Source: Bryoerythrophyllum caledonicum | Lineage: Eukaryota > Streptophyta > Bryopsida > Pottiales > Pottiaceae | Assembly: GCA_963971425.1 (NCBI GenBank) | Contig: OZ020519.1 | Location: 25,434,755 to 25,498,754 of the forward strand | Reading direction: 5' to 3' | Length of the DNA: 64,000 nucleotides | In this document: one piece after another, positions 49,189 to 61,079 of the stretch | How the letters are laid out: each line of letters begins with the position of its first letter | Numbering within the stretch: position 1 is the stretch's first letter | Translations under genes and position numbers: made by a program | Notes under the pieces: generated by a model | What the model was told of the DNA's origin: nothing | The model's database searches: none | Seen by the model: the letters and a program-made list of their open reading frames with translations, nothing else

Positions 49189-52100
49189 CCATCTTCCAAA
49201 CCATACTCAGGGGTCATGTCCTCGTATCTACAGGGCCTATCAACATGAAGTTGAGAACGAGTCACGATCCAGCGGCGGCCACTAGCCTCTGAAAACACAC
49301 AAATCCCACAACAGTCCAGTTCGGCTTCCGCCTGCTTGACCCGTTCCCGCCGCGAACAAGTCGCCAATTCGGAGCCTACAATGGACCAAACCAGTGCAAA
49401 ACACCTGCTTCTACACTCCCCGAGCAGCTCGAGTTCGTCACAAGAACCGTGCGAGTCAAAGGGCACACAGCCAAGTTTAGTCCAAGTCACTCACACATCC
49501 CAAAATCCGGGGCGGAAGTTCTAACACACGAGCAGCATCTAGAGCCTGAGTCAAAGAAGCGAAGACGACCTGCCGTCTCGCTAGAGTGCAAGTACGTTCG
49601 AACTGTGTATGCACTTGTATGTGTACTGTGGTTCCAAGTGGGCACGACGTCACGAACCGAAGTGCCGTGGGAAAACTTACCACCGTAGCAAATAAGTGAA
49701 CTCTCTCAAGTCTAGTGGTGGAAAAAAAGTCTGGAATCATGGAACATGTGTGTGTGAGTGAGTGTGAGATCTAGATTTGCACAACTATCAACTGGGTACA
49801 GTCAGAGACGATACAGCTAGAAGTCTAGTATTTGTACCATAGGCTGAAGTTGCTGCAGAGAGGAGAACTTGTAGACTCTTTACTAGGGTGGAATTAAATG
49901 TGAGTGTGTGTGTGTGAGTTGTTGTTGGTGAGGAGAGTGGATCCATTGATGTGGATCATCTCGGTTGTGGCAGAAGCAGCAGCAGCGGCAAACATGGGGG
50001 CGAACGATCAGTGCTGATGCACGAGTGAGGTTCAGTAAAAGTGGGATCATCATTATCAAGGTGAGGAGCTCTCTTCTTCTCCTCCTCTTGTCAGAACTAC
50101 TTATCCCTTCTTCTAGGGATACAATCACCATGACTTAAAAATAAATAAAAATTGTTGTTGGCGCATACAAGGTGCAATATTGGTTTCCGGCAAGAAGACT
50201 GAAGATTTCACAGCGTGGAATTTAAACTCTTTCAACTCCATTTGGTATGGGTATAAGGGACCCCTAAAACCGACAAGTTAAGGAATGTGCATATATGGAG
50301 AGAGGAGATGATTATACTATTATTTTTCAATGATAGCCACTAGAATTGCAAGTCCAACCCAAGTGATTTCATATTTTTTTTGATGAAAAATGAATTAGTT
50401 ATGAATTTTCAAACCGTGCAGCCATGTTTAGTGGGTGGCCAGCAGTAGGTACCCCCCATAACCAACGACCGAAAGTAAGGGTCTTGACTAATAGCAAACC
50501 TCCATTTGGAGCTGAGTTGATAGTAATGGGATGGAAGAGGGTTGGATATACCCCAATTTTATAGGCGTTGGCTATGGGCTTTCGTTGGTTATAGGAGGGC
50601 TTACCTTATATCTCCACCATCACCTGATAGTTTAGGGTCATCTTGGACCTCAATCACCATGATTATTTGTTTCAGGGGCAGGACATTACGGACATTAGAC
50701 AATTTAATATTCCCACTTGGAGGGAAAAAAACCAAAATTGACTTACTAATTTGCATTTAAAAATATAACAAGCCGAAACAAAATCAAAATTTAAAGCCTA
50801 GAGACAAAGAGGATTTACTTGGTGGAAGTAGCATGTAAAAATTGCAATCCTGACTAACTTACTGAAAGTAAGTCTTAATGATTGACTGCACCAGATTCTC
50901 ATTTCAAATTGCTTCAATATTTTTTAGGTTATCTACACTAAGGTTCTGCATCTTAATATTCTGTCATTCCAAGAAGGATCTTTCATTTCTTCCATATTTG
51001 GTTCTAAGAACATCACAACATCACTAGTAAGTGATTTGATCATGGTCCAATGTTTGAAAATGTTCCCGATGCATAACATTACGGTCAGCTCCCTCCACAA
51101 TACAAACAGCCCTATTTGTAGTACCAGAATTTTCCGCCAATAAAATTTAACCAAGATTTGTCGCCACATGTTATCCTTCATGTCTTAAAGAAAAACAAAT
51201 TCCACTCGTTGTAGCAGTGCGGTGTTAAAATAGTGTTTGTTTGTTTCCTTGATTGAGCATAACCTTACAAGGGTAGACACCACTACAAACTTACACTCTA
51301 AGATCCTCAATTTTGTTCCAACTTCTGAGGTTGGTTTAGCAAGATCAAGAAATATTTCTAGATTTTTTTTAAAAACGGGTTTTTATTTAATTTTTTAAAC
51401 TGATTATTCTTAAATAAAAATGGTGGATAGAATATATTAAAAAACAGGAGTTCGGAATTAGAAGGGAAAATAAAACTTAATAATAGAGCCTACATAGCAT
51501 AGGAACAACAATGATAGTTATAATTCACACAATGTTTGGCATGTGGTGGCTGTGGAAAAGCAGGCCACTCATCAACCAGAGAATTTGATCGGATGGGGTA
51601 AGATTCCCTGCTCATTTTCCTGATTGCCTGACTGATATAATGTATACGAGTATGCCAGTGCAATGTAGTACGTAATCATGCCAATTTCAAGCATCATGGC
51701 CGTTGCCGGCTGTTGCAGCTAAGGGAATTATGAGGGTTATTACATGTAGGAACTTGCATTCAAATTCTATGCTTTCTTGTGCCAAGTTAGTCTTACTACT
51801 TACTTGCAGTCCATGAAAGAACATAACATTCAGTACGTTAGTTGGATTGAAAACCTTCTCCTGTGAACATAAGTGGTGCCCATCAAACAAATTGTAATTT
51901 AAAATTTCCCCCAAAATAAAGTCCTCTCCCCGATAAAAATTTATACATATGTATATCTAATACCATTATTATTATTAAATAATAATATTTTCTACATGAT
52001 ATAAAGCGCTAACAAAGATCATTGATACCCGGGTGATATCCATGTGATAAATAGGAAGGTGACTAGAAAATACCTGGAAGATATTTCCGAGGAGGAGGAT

Positions 52101-54218
52101 TGGGACTTAATTTTTCTTTTACTTTTACAATTTTAATTAACTTACCCAAACTTATATTACCTCTTCTGAACAATGGGTTAGTACTTAGTATATTAGTAAT
52201 ATTATTAGTATTATTCAAATGATAAGAAATATAATGACCTTGGAAACAGGTAAACAAGTGGTTAGACATGCTACATAGCTGACATTCTTTGATTGGTGTT
52301 ACTCGTAATTTGAAGGTGCTCTTTTTACTAGAAACATCCAATACATGCCGCATGATATCCAATAACATTAGAAGATGCTTTTGTCATATTTCTGCAGTAG
52401 CCCCGTATATTTGTAGGAATATAAGCATGCAACCTCCAAAACTTTAATTTCTACTCCTGTGATCAATTGAGTCGTCAAAGTCGAATGCAAATACATACAT
52501 GAATAAATTCACACGAGTTTGGTTCATATGCTGCCGCTAACCAAATATTAAGTTTCACGTCAAGTGATCAGTGAATATTTTGTAATCCTGACACAAGTCC
52601 CTTTTTGCTGGCTTCTGAAAATTCTGTTGATCAGCTCCCTCAAAATTTGGTCTTCAAGTTGCATGGAATCATGAATGGGATTCAAATAACCTAGTGATAT
52701 AAAGCCAACTAAAGTTTGGTGATCTTACAACTGTCTTGCAGTTTAGTAGATTTTCGCATGGGGCACATTGTTTTCTTTGTGCAAGTTGTAAAGAAGGATG
52801 ATGTTACTCCTTTGTCTCTTGTTGACATTGATTTTGGGTGGACTCTAGAGAATTTAGTGGAAATGCAAATCTAACAACTAGAAAATTCACCACAACTAGC
52901 AACAACAAATTCCACTTCCTGTAACCGAGTCTCTATAAATTTGTTGAATTCCCTTATTTTCAAAGGAGTGAAATTATTTTCTCACAATCTGACGGAGAGG
53001 AACATTCATGGGTTATGAAAAAATGCACTAATTTAAAAGTTTATAAATTCTCCAGGTTGCAATAGTAATTGTAACACATGGATGCCACACTTGTGATGGA
53101 CATTTGTAAAAACAGTAATCATGAATTTTTATTCATTTATTTTGATATTTTTTTTACCCACAAAAATGTTCCAATATTGGCAAGTGGCGGCAATTTTTTT
53201 TTTAAATATTGGAGACCTATTATACATGCTATAATAGTTCCGGATGAAATCACTATGTAACTCTTGTTTTGAGCCTATGATGATAACTCTCCCACTCACA
53301 TGAAAATCATGAGCCTGGGAAGGATGGAACAATAATTTGCATGTGAAAAAGGAGAGAAAACAACATATACAAAAAAACAAACAGATCTTATGAGTGGGTA
53401 GTAAATAACTTGTAAAGTAACTTCCAATTGTCATAAAACTTGCTCAAGTGAAGGGTGATCGACTCCATTCCATTGCAATTATTACCACTAACTTAGTTCG
53501 GGAATTCACTTGGCCATACTTGTATGTTACATTCCACATGATAAATTACTACGTAACTGATCATTTTAAAATTCCATCTCAAGCTGACCATGAGTCCTAT
53601 TAAGAATTTTTTTTTAAACTTTGCTTTCAATTATTCATTCCCACAACTCAACCATGGATTACTCATTTGTACTGTACAATGTCATATGTCCACAAGATTC
53701 TGCTGTAATTTCAATTGCGCATGGATGTGGAACAATCCTCCGAGAGGCAGTTTTGTAATGATTTGGGTGAAGCATACCGGTAGTCTGGGTCCTTCAGGGA
53801 ATTGCAATCTATAGAATCCAAGCAATCTAGAAAATCAATTCATGTTGAAATGTACCATACCCAAGGGACTGATTTGGCAAAAAAAATCAAAAAATTAAAA
53901 AAATAGCTGTTAAAATTTGCTGGAAATTATTTTTTTCAAATAACTTTTTTACTCAGTAAAAAAAAGAATACTCATTCTATTCAACATTTTTGTTTAAAAT
54001 ATAATTATATAATTGGTACTGTAGTGCCAAATCCGACCCTTGGTTATGGAATTTGTTTATGTATGTCCTGTAGTACCATAGCAAGTTCATTCCAATATAG
54101 TTCTAAAAATTGACCATGTATTTATAAAATTTGTAAATGAATAGGATTTAGAATGAAATCTTTTTGTTTAAAATTTTCTGTTGGAAAGCCCTTTGAGATC
54201 ATTGTCGATGAATTTTGG
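49189..54218. other. Remorin upstream region and long AT-rich spacer
   Basis: From 49189 to about 50130 the sequence is GC-richer and should hold the remorin promoter and leader. TG-rich microsatellites lie at about 49748-49770 and 49899-49920. Beyond 50160 the DNA is AT-rich with only short frames (50933-51181, 52063-52368, 53129-53434 minus) that show no domain. A TTATTATTATTAAATAATAAT tract lies near 51965. No gene is supported. Confidence 0.45.
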
Positions 54219-54222
54219 TTAA

Positions 54223-55147
54223 CCCCTAAAGGACCAAGTGTCCCTTGGAGGGATGATTTTGATTTTGGGCAAGTTCCTAAAATTTGAAAACAAATCTATT
54301 TTTAAAAAGATTTCAATACTCAATTGTCCCTAATAAGAGCTTCATGCAAGTGTTTTTATTATTATTTTTGGATTCATGGTTTGAAAGTTAGTACCACTCA
54401 AAGCTAGAAATGGGGACTGTGGGAGGCTCCAAAATTTTGCTAGAACTTTCTATATACATTGAGATTTTTCATACACATAGAGAATATTACCTTCTTTGAA
54501 AATGTCAAAAAAAGGTTCTTGTCTTTGGTGTAAAAAATCATTTTAACCCAAGTCAAACATTTTTACACATTTTGGGCAAGCGGGGAAAAAAACTTCACCT
54601 TTTCTACGTAAAACCTAGAGATCTTCATATTTTTCACTTTTTATTTTATCATCAACAATATGTGGTGGAAACCATCTTATTGACCGTTTGGATTATTGTT
54701 CTTAAACATATCAAGTTCACAAAAAATTAAAATGTGCACCGGAAATTTTTCAACCTCCACTCCTTGCACACTTGATTTGAATATGCTACACCCCCTTTTC
54801 ACCTCTAAAAATTGGTGTATAGAGAACTTACATCACGCTTAACACAATGGTATAAGATTTAGACCTTGTGTAGTGCAAAAGTTTTGACGTTAAGTGAAGT
54901 CAAAGTCTCCTCATCCACTCAACGCAAGGAAGAAAATGAATCATTTGCTTGACTTCAAACACTGTAATCTTTCAATTTGTGCACTCAAAGTTTATGAAAT
55001 TTTGTGAGGATGTTACTTTGTAAGTATTAATTGAGATCATACGGTCGAAACTACAAATATAATTTTTTGTTTCCTCCCATACTCATTGCACCAGAATTGA
55101 CAATTTTGAAGTGTTTTTGGTGTGAAATTGTTACGGGCCTTTAGGGG
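54223..55147 (+). mobile_element. TTAA-flanked element, subfamily B copy 2
   Basis: It begins CCCCTAAAGGACCAAGTGTC and ends GGGCCTTTAGGGG, with TTAA at 54219-54222 and 55148-55151. It is 925 bp, non-coding, and similar along most of its length to 19135-20055. Its right-hand TTAA is shared with the next element. Confidence 0.8.
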
Positions 55148-55151
55148 TTAA

Positions 55152-56094
55152 CCCTAAGGTACCGTGACAGTTTTACACCAAAAACACTTCAAACTAAATG
55201 GATTCTAGTACAACGAATAAAGAAGGTAACAAAAACTTTGATTTTTAGTTCTGACCGTAGGATCTCAATAAAGGCTTATTAAGTAATACATGTACAAAAT
55301 TTCATAAACTTTGACCGCACGGATTAAAAGATTATAGTGTTTGAAGTCAAGCAAATGGTTCATTTTCTTCCCTGCGTTTAGTGGATCAGCAGACTTTGAC
55401 TTCACTTGGTGTCAAAAAATTTCACTACAAAAGGTCTAAATCTATTACCATCTTGTTAAGCATGATGTTAGCTCCTTACACACCAATTTTTAGAGGTAGA
55501 GACAGGGTGTAGCATATTCAAAACAAGTGTGCAAGGAGTGGAGGCTCGAAATTTGATAATTCACACTTTAATTTTTTTGAACTTAATATGTATTTGATTG
55601 ATAATCCGAATGGTTAATAAGAAGGTTTACATTACATATTGATGTGGAAAAAATAAAAAGTGAAAAATATGAAGATCTCTAGGTTTTATGTGGAAAAGAA
55701 GAAGTTTTTTTGGTACTTTGCCCGACAATGAGTGACAATGTGTGAAAATGTTTGACTTGGGTTGGTATGCTATTTTTCACTAAAGACAAGAACTTTTTTT
55801 TGACAACATGAAGGGAAATAATATTACTTGCGAGTACTAAAAATCTCACTTTCAATAGAGTGTCCTATCAAAAGTTTTTGGAGGTGCCCGAGGTGCCCGC
55901 CCTCCCCATTTAAAATTAAAAACCCTATAACTTTTTCATCAAATGTCCAATTTAGGAAAAAATTGTTTTCCCATTAAGGTCTTGGTAATGTCTTTCAATA
56001 GTAAAAATTTCAAAGAAGAATGTTGGAAATTGACACCATAGGAACTTGACCGAACTTTCAAAAAGCCCTTTTTGGACACTTGGTACCTTAGGGG
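55152..56094 (-). mobile_element. TTAA-flanked element, subfamily B copy 3, inverted
   Basis: It begins CCCTAAGGTACCGTGAC and ends GGTACCTTAGGGG, with TTAA at 55148-55151 and 56095-56098. Its body is in the opposite orientation to copy 2 (for example AAGCAAATGGTTCATTTTCT here against its inverse near 54925). It is 943 bp and non-coding. The GGTACC ends match the copy at 61571-62512 and mark a sub-branch. Confidence 0.8.
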
Positions 56095-56098
56095 TTAA

Positions 56099-56553
56099 AG
56101 AACATTATCAATATGAAAAGATATAAATTGGTTAATAATCCAGACGATGAGGATCTGGCTATGGTGCTACAGCATAGTGCATGTGGAATGGGAAGGGGAG
56201 ATAAGCTTTCATTGTCCATTGCTGGCATCACAGGCTTTCTGTGATGTGGGCAACAGGAATTTGTCATGACTGTAGCTACTTAGAGCAACTTGGGAACTTT
56301 CACATGATCTAGATGCAAGGAAGTTATTATATCACACAAGAGTGCATACAATTTATATGTGTTTTCATGCATGTGCAAAATGTGTGAAATTCAATTTGAT
56401 CACGTTTCATCATATTGGATTAAGTGCATAGCATGATGAAGCCAGATTCAGCGGGATTTCACATGTTTATCATTTTAATTCCTTTCTGCGAATTAATACT
56501 TATCCTTTTTTTTGCACCTTTTGTACTGTGGATTTAAGCCAATTGGTTGATGT
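56099..56553. other. AT-rich spacer
   Basis: No open frame or repeat of note lies between the two TTAA-flanked elements. Confidence 0.5.
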
Positions 56554-56557
56554 TTAA

Positions 56558-56859
56558 CTCTTTCGTGCCTAAGAGGCTCGGTCATGTGTCGTTTTTTGTG
56601 CTCTTTCTCTTGTATATCTTTCTACAATAGTCTATTGTCCCTTGCGTACTCTGAATACATTTTGAGCTCGTCATTAGCTTTCCAATGGATCATTCTAATC
56701 TCAAATCTATGAAGGCATCAACAAACTACTATGATTTCCATGAAGTGGAATCGTAGATTTTTGTGCTGAAATATAACCACTATGTAGATGATGTTTTGCC
56801 TAATCTACTGTACTTGTAGATTGTCTCTGACTCTCGTGATCCACGTAGGTGCTAAAGGG
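56558..56859. mobile_element. Short TTAA-flanked element, family C
   Basis: The ends CTCTTTCGTGCCTAAG and CACGTAGGTGCTAAAGGG are imperfect inverted repeats, with TTAA at 56554-56557 and 56860-56863. The 302-bp interior does not match families A or B. CCCTTT-type ends plus TTAA again resemble piggyBac-type elements. Confidence 0.55.
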
Positions 56860-57036
56860 TTAATGTAAGATAAAGAGCACTATTCCTGTGATTTCTCTTA
56901 GTTTGAGCCATGCAATACACTTGCAATAATGAATTCAACAATTTAACAAATATATCCATACTCATAATTTTGAATGAAAAGGATTTTTTTTTTCTTCATT
57001 TGAAAAATGGCTTTATGTGATTTCCTTTGATTTTAA

Positions 57037-57844
57037 CCCCTAAAGGACCAATGTCCCCTTGGGGGACATTTTGAGTTTGGGTAAGGTACCACGTTCTCAA
57101 TTCTAGGCATTATTTTATGAGATTTTTTATTGAATGGACAACTATTGATTAGCTTTGCGTAGACACAAATTTCGTAGAAAAATGTCTTACGGTTCAAAAG
57201 TTACGATTTATTTTCACTTACATATTCAAATAGTGCAGCATTTTAGTGTGACATATCACAAATACTGTCACTAAACTTCAATAACTTGTAAATTCAATAG
57301 AAATTCGAGTTTTTGTCCATTTAAAAGAAAAAAAATGTCCTCTAGGAAAGGAAATTGAGATCTTTGCATCTACCGTACGGATTTGTGAATTTCAAATATT
57401 TGAGAAGGATATGATATGTGCAAAATATAAAGTGTATTGTTGATTCTTGGCACATAGTTGCATTGCAGGATTTTTTAGGACATCTTGTACACCTCTTCTA
57501 CTTCTAAAATTTGGTGCACATGTGCCTAACATGATCCTTTTCAAGTTAACACAATAAATTCATGGCCCGTAGTGCAAAAAGTTGCCATAGAAGGTGGTCG
57601 AAGTTTGTTGAAGGTGTATAGTATGACCTGAAAAAGAGATTATGTCGCACTTTAAAGGCTATTATCTTTCAATCCGTGCGGTCAAACTTATTAAAATGTT
57701 TACCACACACTCTCATACAAGTCTACTACAAGATCCTATGGTGAAATTTTCAAAAAAATGATTTTGTATCATTTTGTGTTGAATGTGCTGAAAATGGCAG
57801 TTTTGGAGTGTTTTTGAGGAAAAATTGCCTTGGTCCTTTAGGGG
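57037..57844. mobile_element. TTAA-flanked element, subfamily A copy 2
   Basis: It runs from CCCCTAAAGGACCAATGTCC to TTGGTCCTTTAGGGG, with TTAA at 57033-57036 and 57845-57848. It is 808 bp and non-coding. The interior matches 1516-2350. A CCCCTTGGGGG palindrome lies just inside the left end, at the same place as CCCCTCGCGGG in copy 1. Confidence 0.8.
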
Positions 57845-57848
57845 TTAA

Positions 57849-58786
57849 AGGCTTCTCATCCCAGAGCCAATCTCTTATATCAATGGCTCTTGGACATGGT
57901 GTAAATTGAGAAGAGGATGTCACATGAATAGAATAAAATTCTCAATAGAAGAAAGTTACCAAATCTTCCATGATCCAAAATCATCTAAAATGAATAAAAT
58001 GAATAAATTAGACTTTGTTCTTCATGTCAAGATCGACGCATGGAGGCATTGTGTAGGTGGTTTCTGATTAGGAATCACCTAGGGAGTTGTGGAGTTACAA
58101 AAGACGTAGAACTTAGCCCTAATAAGTGGTTAGGGTTAGGATTAGAGCCGCGTGACAATTAGGTCAATGGTGGTGTCTTTTGACACCTCATTTGGGACTT
58201 GAAACCCAAATGACCTCCGCATCTAGTTGAGAGAGACTCATCTTTCTCAAGTTGAGTCTCCCACGTAATGAGGTGAGGGTGTGTGCATGTTGCCCATCAT
58301 TAGTTTCATTGATATCATGCTTCCACTCTTGAAGAGTGACATGGACTCGACATATTGTGATTTGTGAGTGCTTTTGACTTATTTATTACTTGAAATAGAT
58401 CACCACTTAGATATAAGTGTATTCTTAGTGGATATTTGACACTTAAAACTCTAAAATTCTTACGTTTGGATGTTTTAGAAGCCATGTTGTAGTGCTAATT
58501 TGTTGTTGCAAAACCTCAAGCATACTTAGGAGAGGATGGATGAAAGTTGAAGATAAAGCCAAAAGGGAGTGGAGGAGAGCGGCCCCATATTGGGTAGCTA
58601 GATGAAAACCCGTTGACTTTACCCCATTTATCATTAATTCTGCCAAGATTCCACCTAGAGTCGTTTGGCCTAGATCCGTTGCGTACGAAGGGAATGCGGC
58701 ATTGGCATTGGTAGTGGAGAAATGGTGGAGTTTGAGCAACGGTTGCTACTGAGACTTTATCGATTGATGGCATTAGTTAGGAGTCC
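57849..58786. other. Spacer, no supported gene
   Basis: Frames at 58443-58739 and 58516-58773 (minus) overlap one another and show no domain. Nothing else is distinct. Confidence 0.45.
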
Positions 58787-59750
58787 GTGAAACATTGGAC
58801 CTCACTGGGCGGTGTACGCAAAATTTGGCCATTTCAGGTCAAAGAGGATGTACCATCACCTCTTTGCCGTGCTCAAGGGCAAGTAGAAGCTGTGGATCTT
58901 GCGGTGGAGGAGAAGGCAATTGTCTTAAACAACGGTGGTCACGGTATGCCATGGAGGTGGAAGATTTCCGCCGGAGAAATTGCTTGCCCACTTTCTCCTT
59001 CATATTCACTGAGTTTGAAAGTGAGGGCTTTCTGTTTCACACTACGTGACAGTGGGAAGTGTAAGTGGCAAGAGCGTGCTAGTAGCGTGTGGAACATCTT
59101 CAATATGGAATTGTTGGACTAGGAGGTGCCGGAGACCGTCTATGCTTTAGAGATAAAGGGCATGCATGAGGCGTGGCACTTCTTTAATCAAATGTGCTGG
59201 TGGGCAACTTGGAGAGGTGGAAGGGGCCCAAGTTTATTAGGAAGAATACCCCTTTTGCGGTAGGTGTTGGCGGACGAGATCGGTCTACAGAAGAGGTCTA
59301 AAGACAACCCAAGAAGGTAGAAGACACGGTTCCGCCACCTTTAATGGAAGAGAAGGAATTTGTTGAAAATTGGAGGGTTGCGGTGCACAAATCCCACCAA
59401 AGAAGCCAAATCAATCATATTTTGATTGGGAAGACATGGCTTCACCATATGGAGGTGGAGAGCGTGGGATACAAAGATATTTGGGTGCCACGGGCACCAT
59501 CAAAGTCGATGTCTTTAAGAAGGAGTTCACCGTGTGGTGTGAACTCCAGAAGTCCCGTAACTCCAGCTTCAACCTATACATGGTTTGGAGGGCCTTGTTT
59601 GGATGTCTGGATGGAGCTCTATTAGTATATTATGGAGAACTCAAGGAGGCTCACCTTGCAGAAGTCCTGGCATGTAGAGATTTCTACGCGTTGAGCTATG
59701 CCAATGTTTTTGGTGGGGCAACGAGGGTGCCGTCACTCGTGGTTTTGTAA
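58787..59750 (+). pseudogene. Possible gag-like retroelement remnant
   Basis: The plus frame 59370-59750 (126 residues) reads protein-like: YFDWEDMASPYGGG, then VDVFKKEFTVWCELQKSRNS and MVWRALFGCLDGALLVYYGE. The pattern of Trp, Phe and charged residues is reminiscent of gag capsid regions of plant Ty3/gypsy elements, but I cannot point to a diagnostic motif. The preceding frame 58787-59122 may be an earlier part of the same protein. No zinc knuckle is seen. Confidence 0.35.
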
Positions 59751-61079
59751 TACGATTGTTGTGAGTGCATTCCCTTGAGCGGTTCTAATGACAAAAACAC
59801 CCCAAGTAGTAACTCAAGTATTGTTCCTGGGATTCTCGTGAAGTTGGCTAGCTGGAAATAACCCGGTAATTACTTCTCTATAATATGGTTCCTATTGTTT
59901 GTCTTACTTTATCGGACCCATCCGGTTAACCACGTCTTCCAGTTAACCGGAAAGTCATTATTTTTTCCTGTTTCCGTTTATGGTTCTGGATCCGGGAATA
60001 TCCGTCCAACAAGTGACTATAATTTAGCTCTAGTTTAGCCTCATGGTGCTAGCTATTGGAGGACACGTCCTATTGGAAGAGGGACGGTGCTCAAAACTCT
60101 CCTCTCCTATATTAGAGTGGCGAAAGAATCCACTTTATCAACCCAACCAACTCCTCAAGAAAACACAAATATAAGCATGAGGGTAATGCGGACTTCGTCT
60201 CAACTATAGGGAATGCCGCCGGACAGCCAATCACGCAAGAAATACCCACCAAGCCTTTGAATACTACAACAACAACTCTCCTCATGAATCCGGATCCGGT
60301 TACGGTTAATGACCTTGTACTCACAACCCAAGAACCCCAACCCATTCGCAACATCCTAAGGAAAACCGGATCTATAACCTCTCTTTTCCACAACACTTCG
60401 AGCAACACAAACGCGACTCATTCATTAGCTAATGGAGTGCATTCACGTTAGATTTACTTTGGTGCACACAAACCAAAGCTAGAAAAGAATAAAGATTTAA
60501 GACACGCCCAAATACAAAACATGATAGCGCACTTCCTCACAGCTGAAGGGAACACCGTTGGATAGCTGGTGCTTACTAATCCTTCCCTAACACTACGATG
60601 ACAAAATCCCGGTCAGGATATGGTTACAGCCAAGGTAGGCCTCCAACCCATTGGCGGAATCCTTGCGGGAAATCGGGTCCAAAATCTTTCAAGGTCCTCG
60701 GACCAAGGTTGTTCCGGCGTCTGTCCGTCCGGTAGTTACCGTCCGTCCGATAGAGGCTGTTGTCTATCTGATAAGGGTCAACGCTGGTTTGACCAAGACT
60801 AGAGGTTAATCAATTTACCGACTGCCACGAAGGCAACTACGTGGCTGACACGTCGACTAGAGGGTTGCGAGCGTGCAGACTGGGGGCGGGCACGTGAAGG
60901 GGTCGGGCGCATACCGGGAGGGGCTGGGCGCGTTCCAAGTTGCTAACACCAACATTCACGAAATGCTAAAGTGAAGTGCGCAACAACCTGGTGCGGATGA
61001 GTTATGTACCCGCAATCCTCATCTTGAAGGAGAAAAATAATTTGTATCCCTAAAACAAAATGTTGACCTTCCTTCAGGA
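59751..61079. other. Spacer with GC-rich patch
   Basis: Several CCGGTTAACC and CCGGAT motifs recall the CCGG-rich block at 35-42 kb. GTCCGTCCG repeats lie at about 60720-60750 and a GC-rich patch at about 60830-60960. No gene is supported. Confidence 0.35.
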
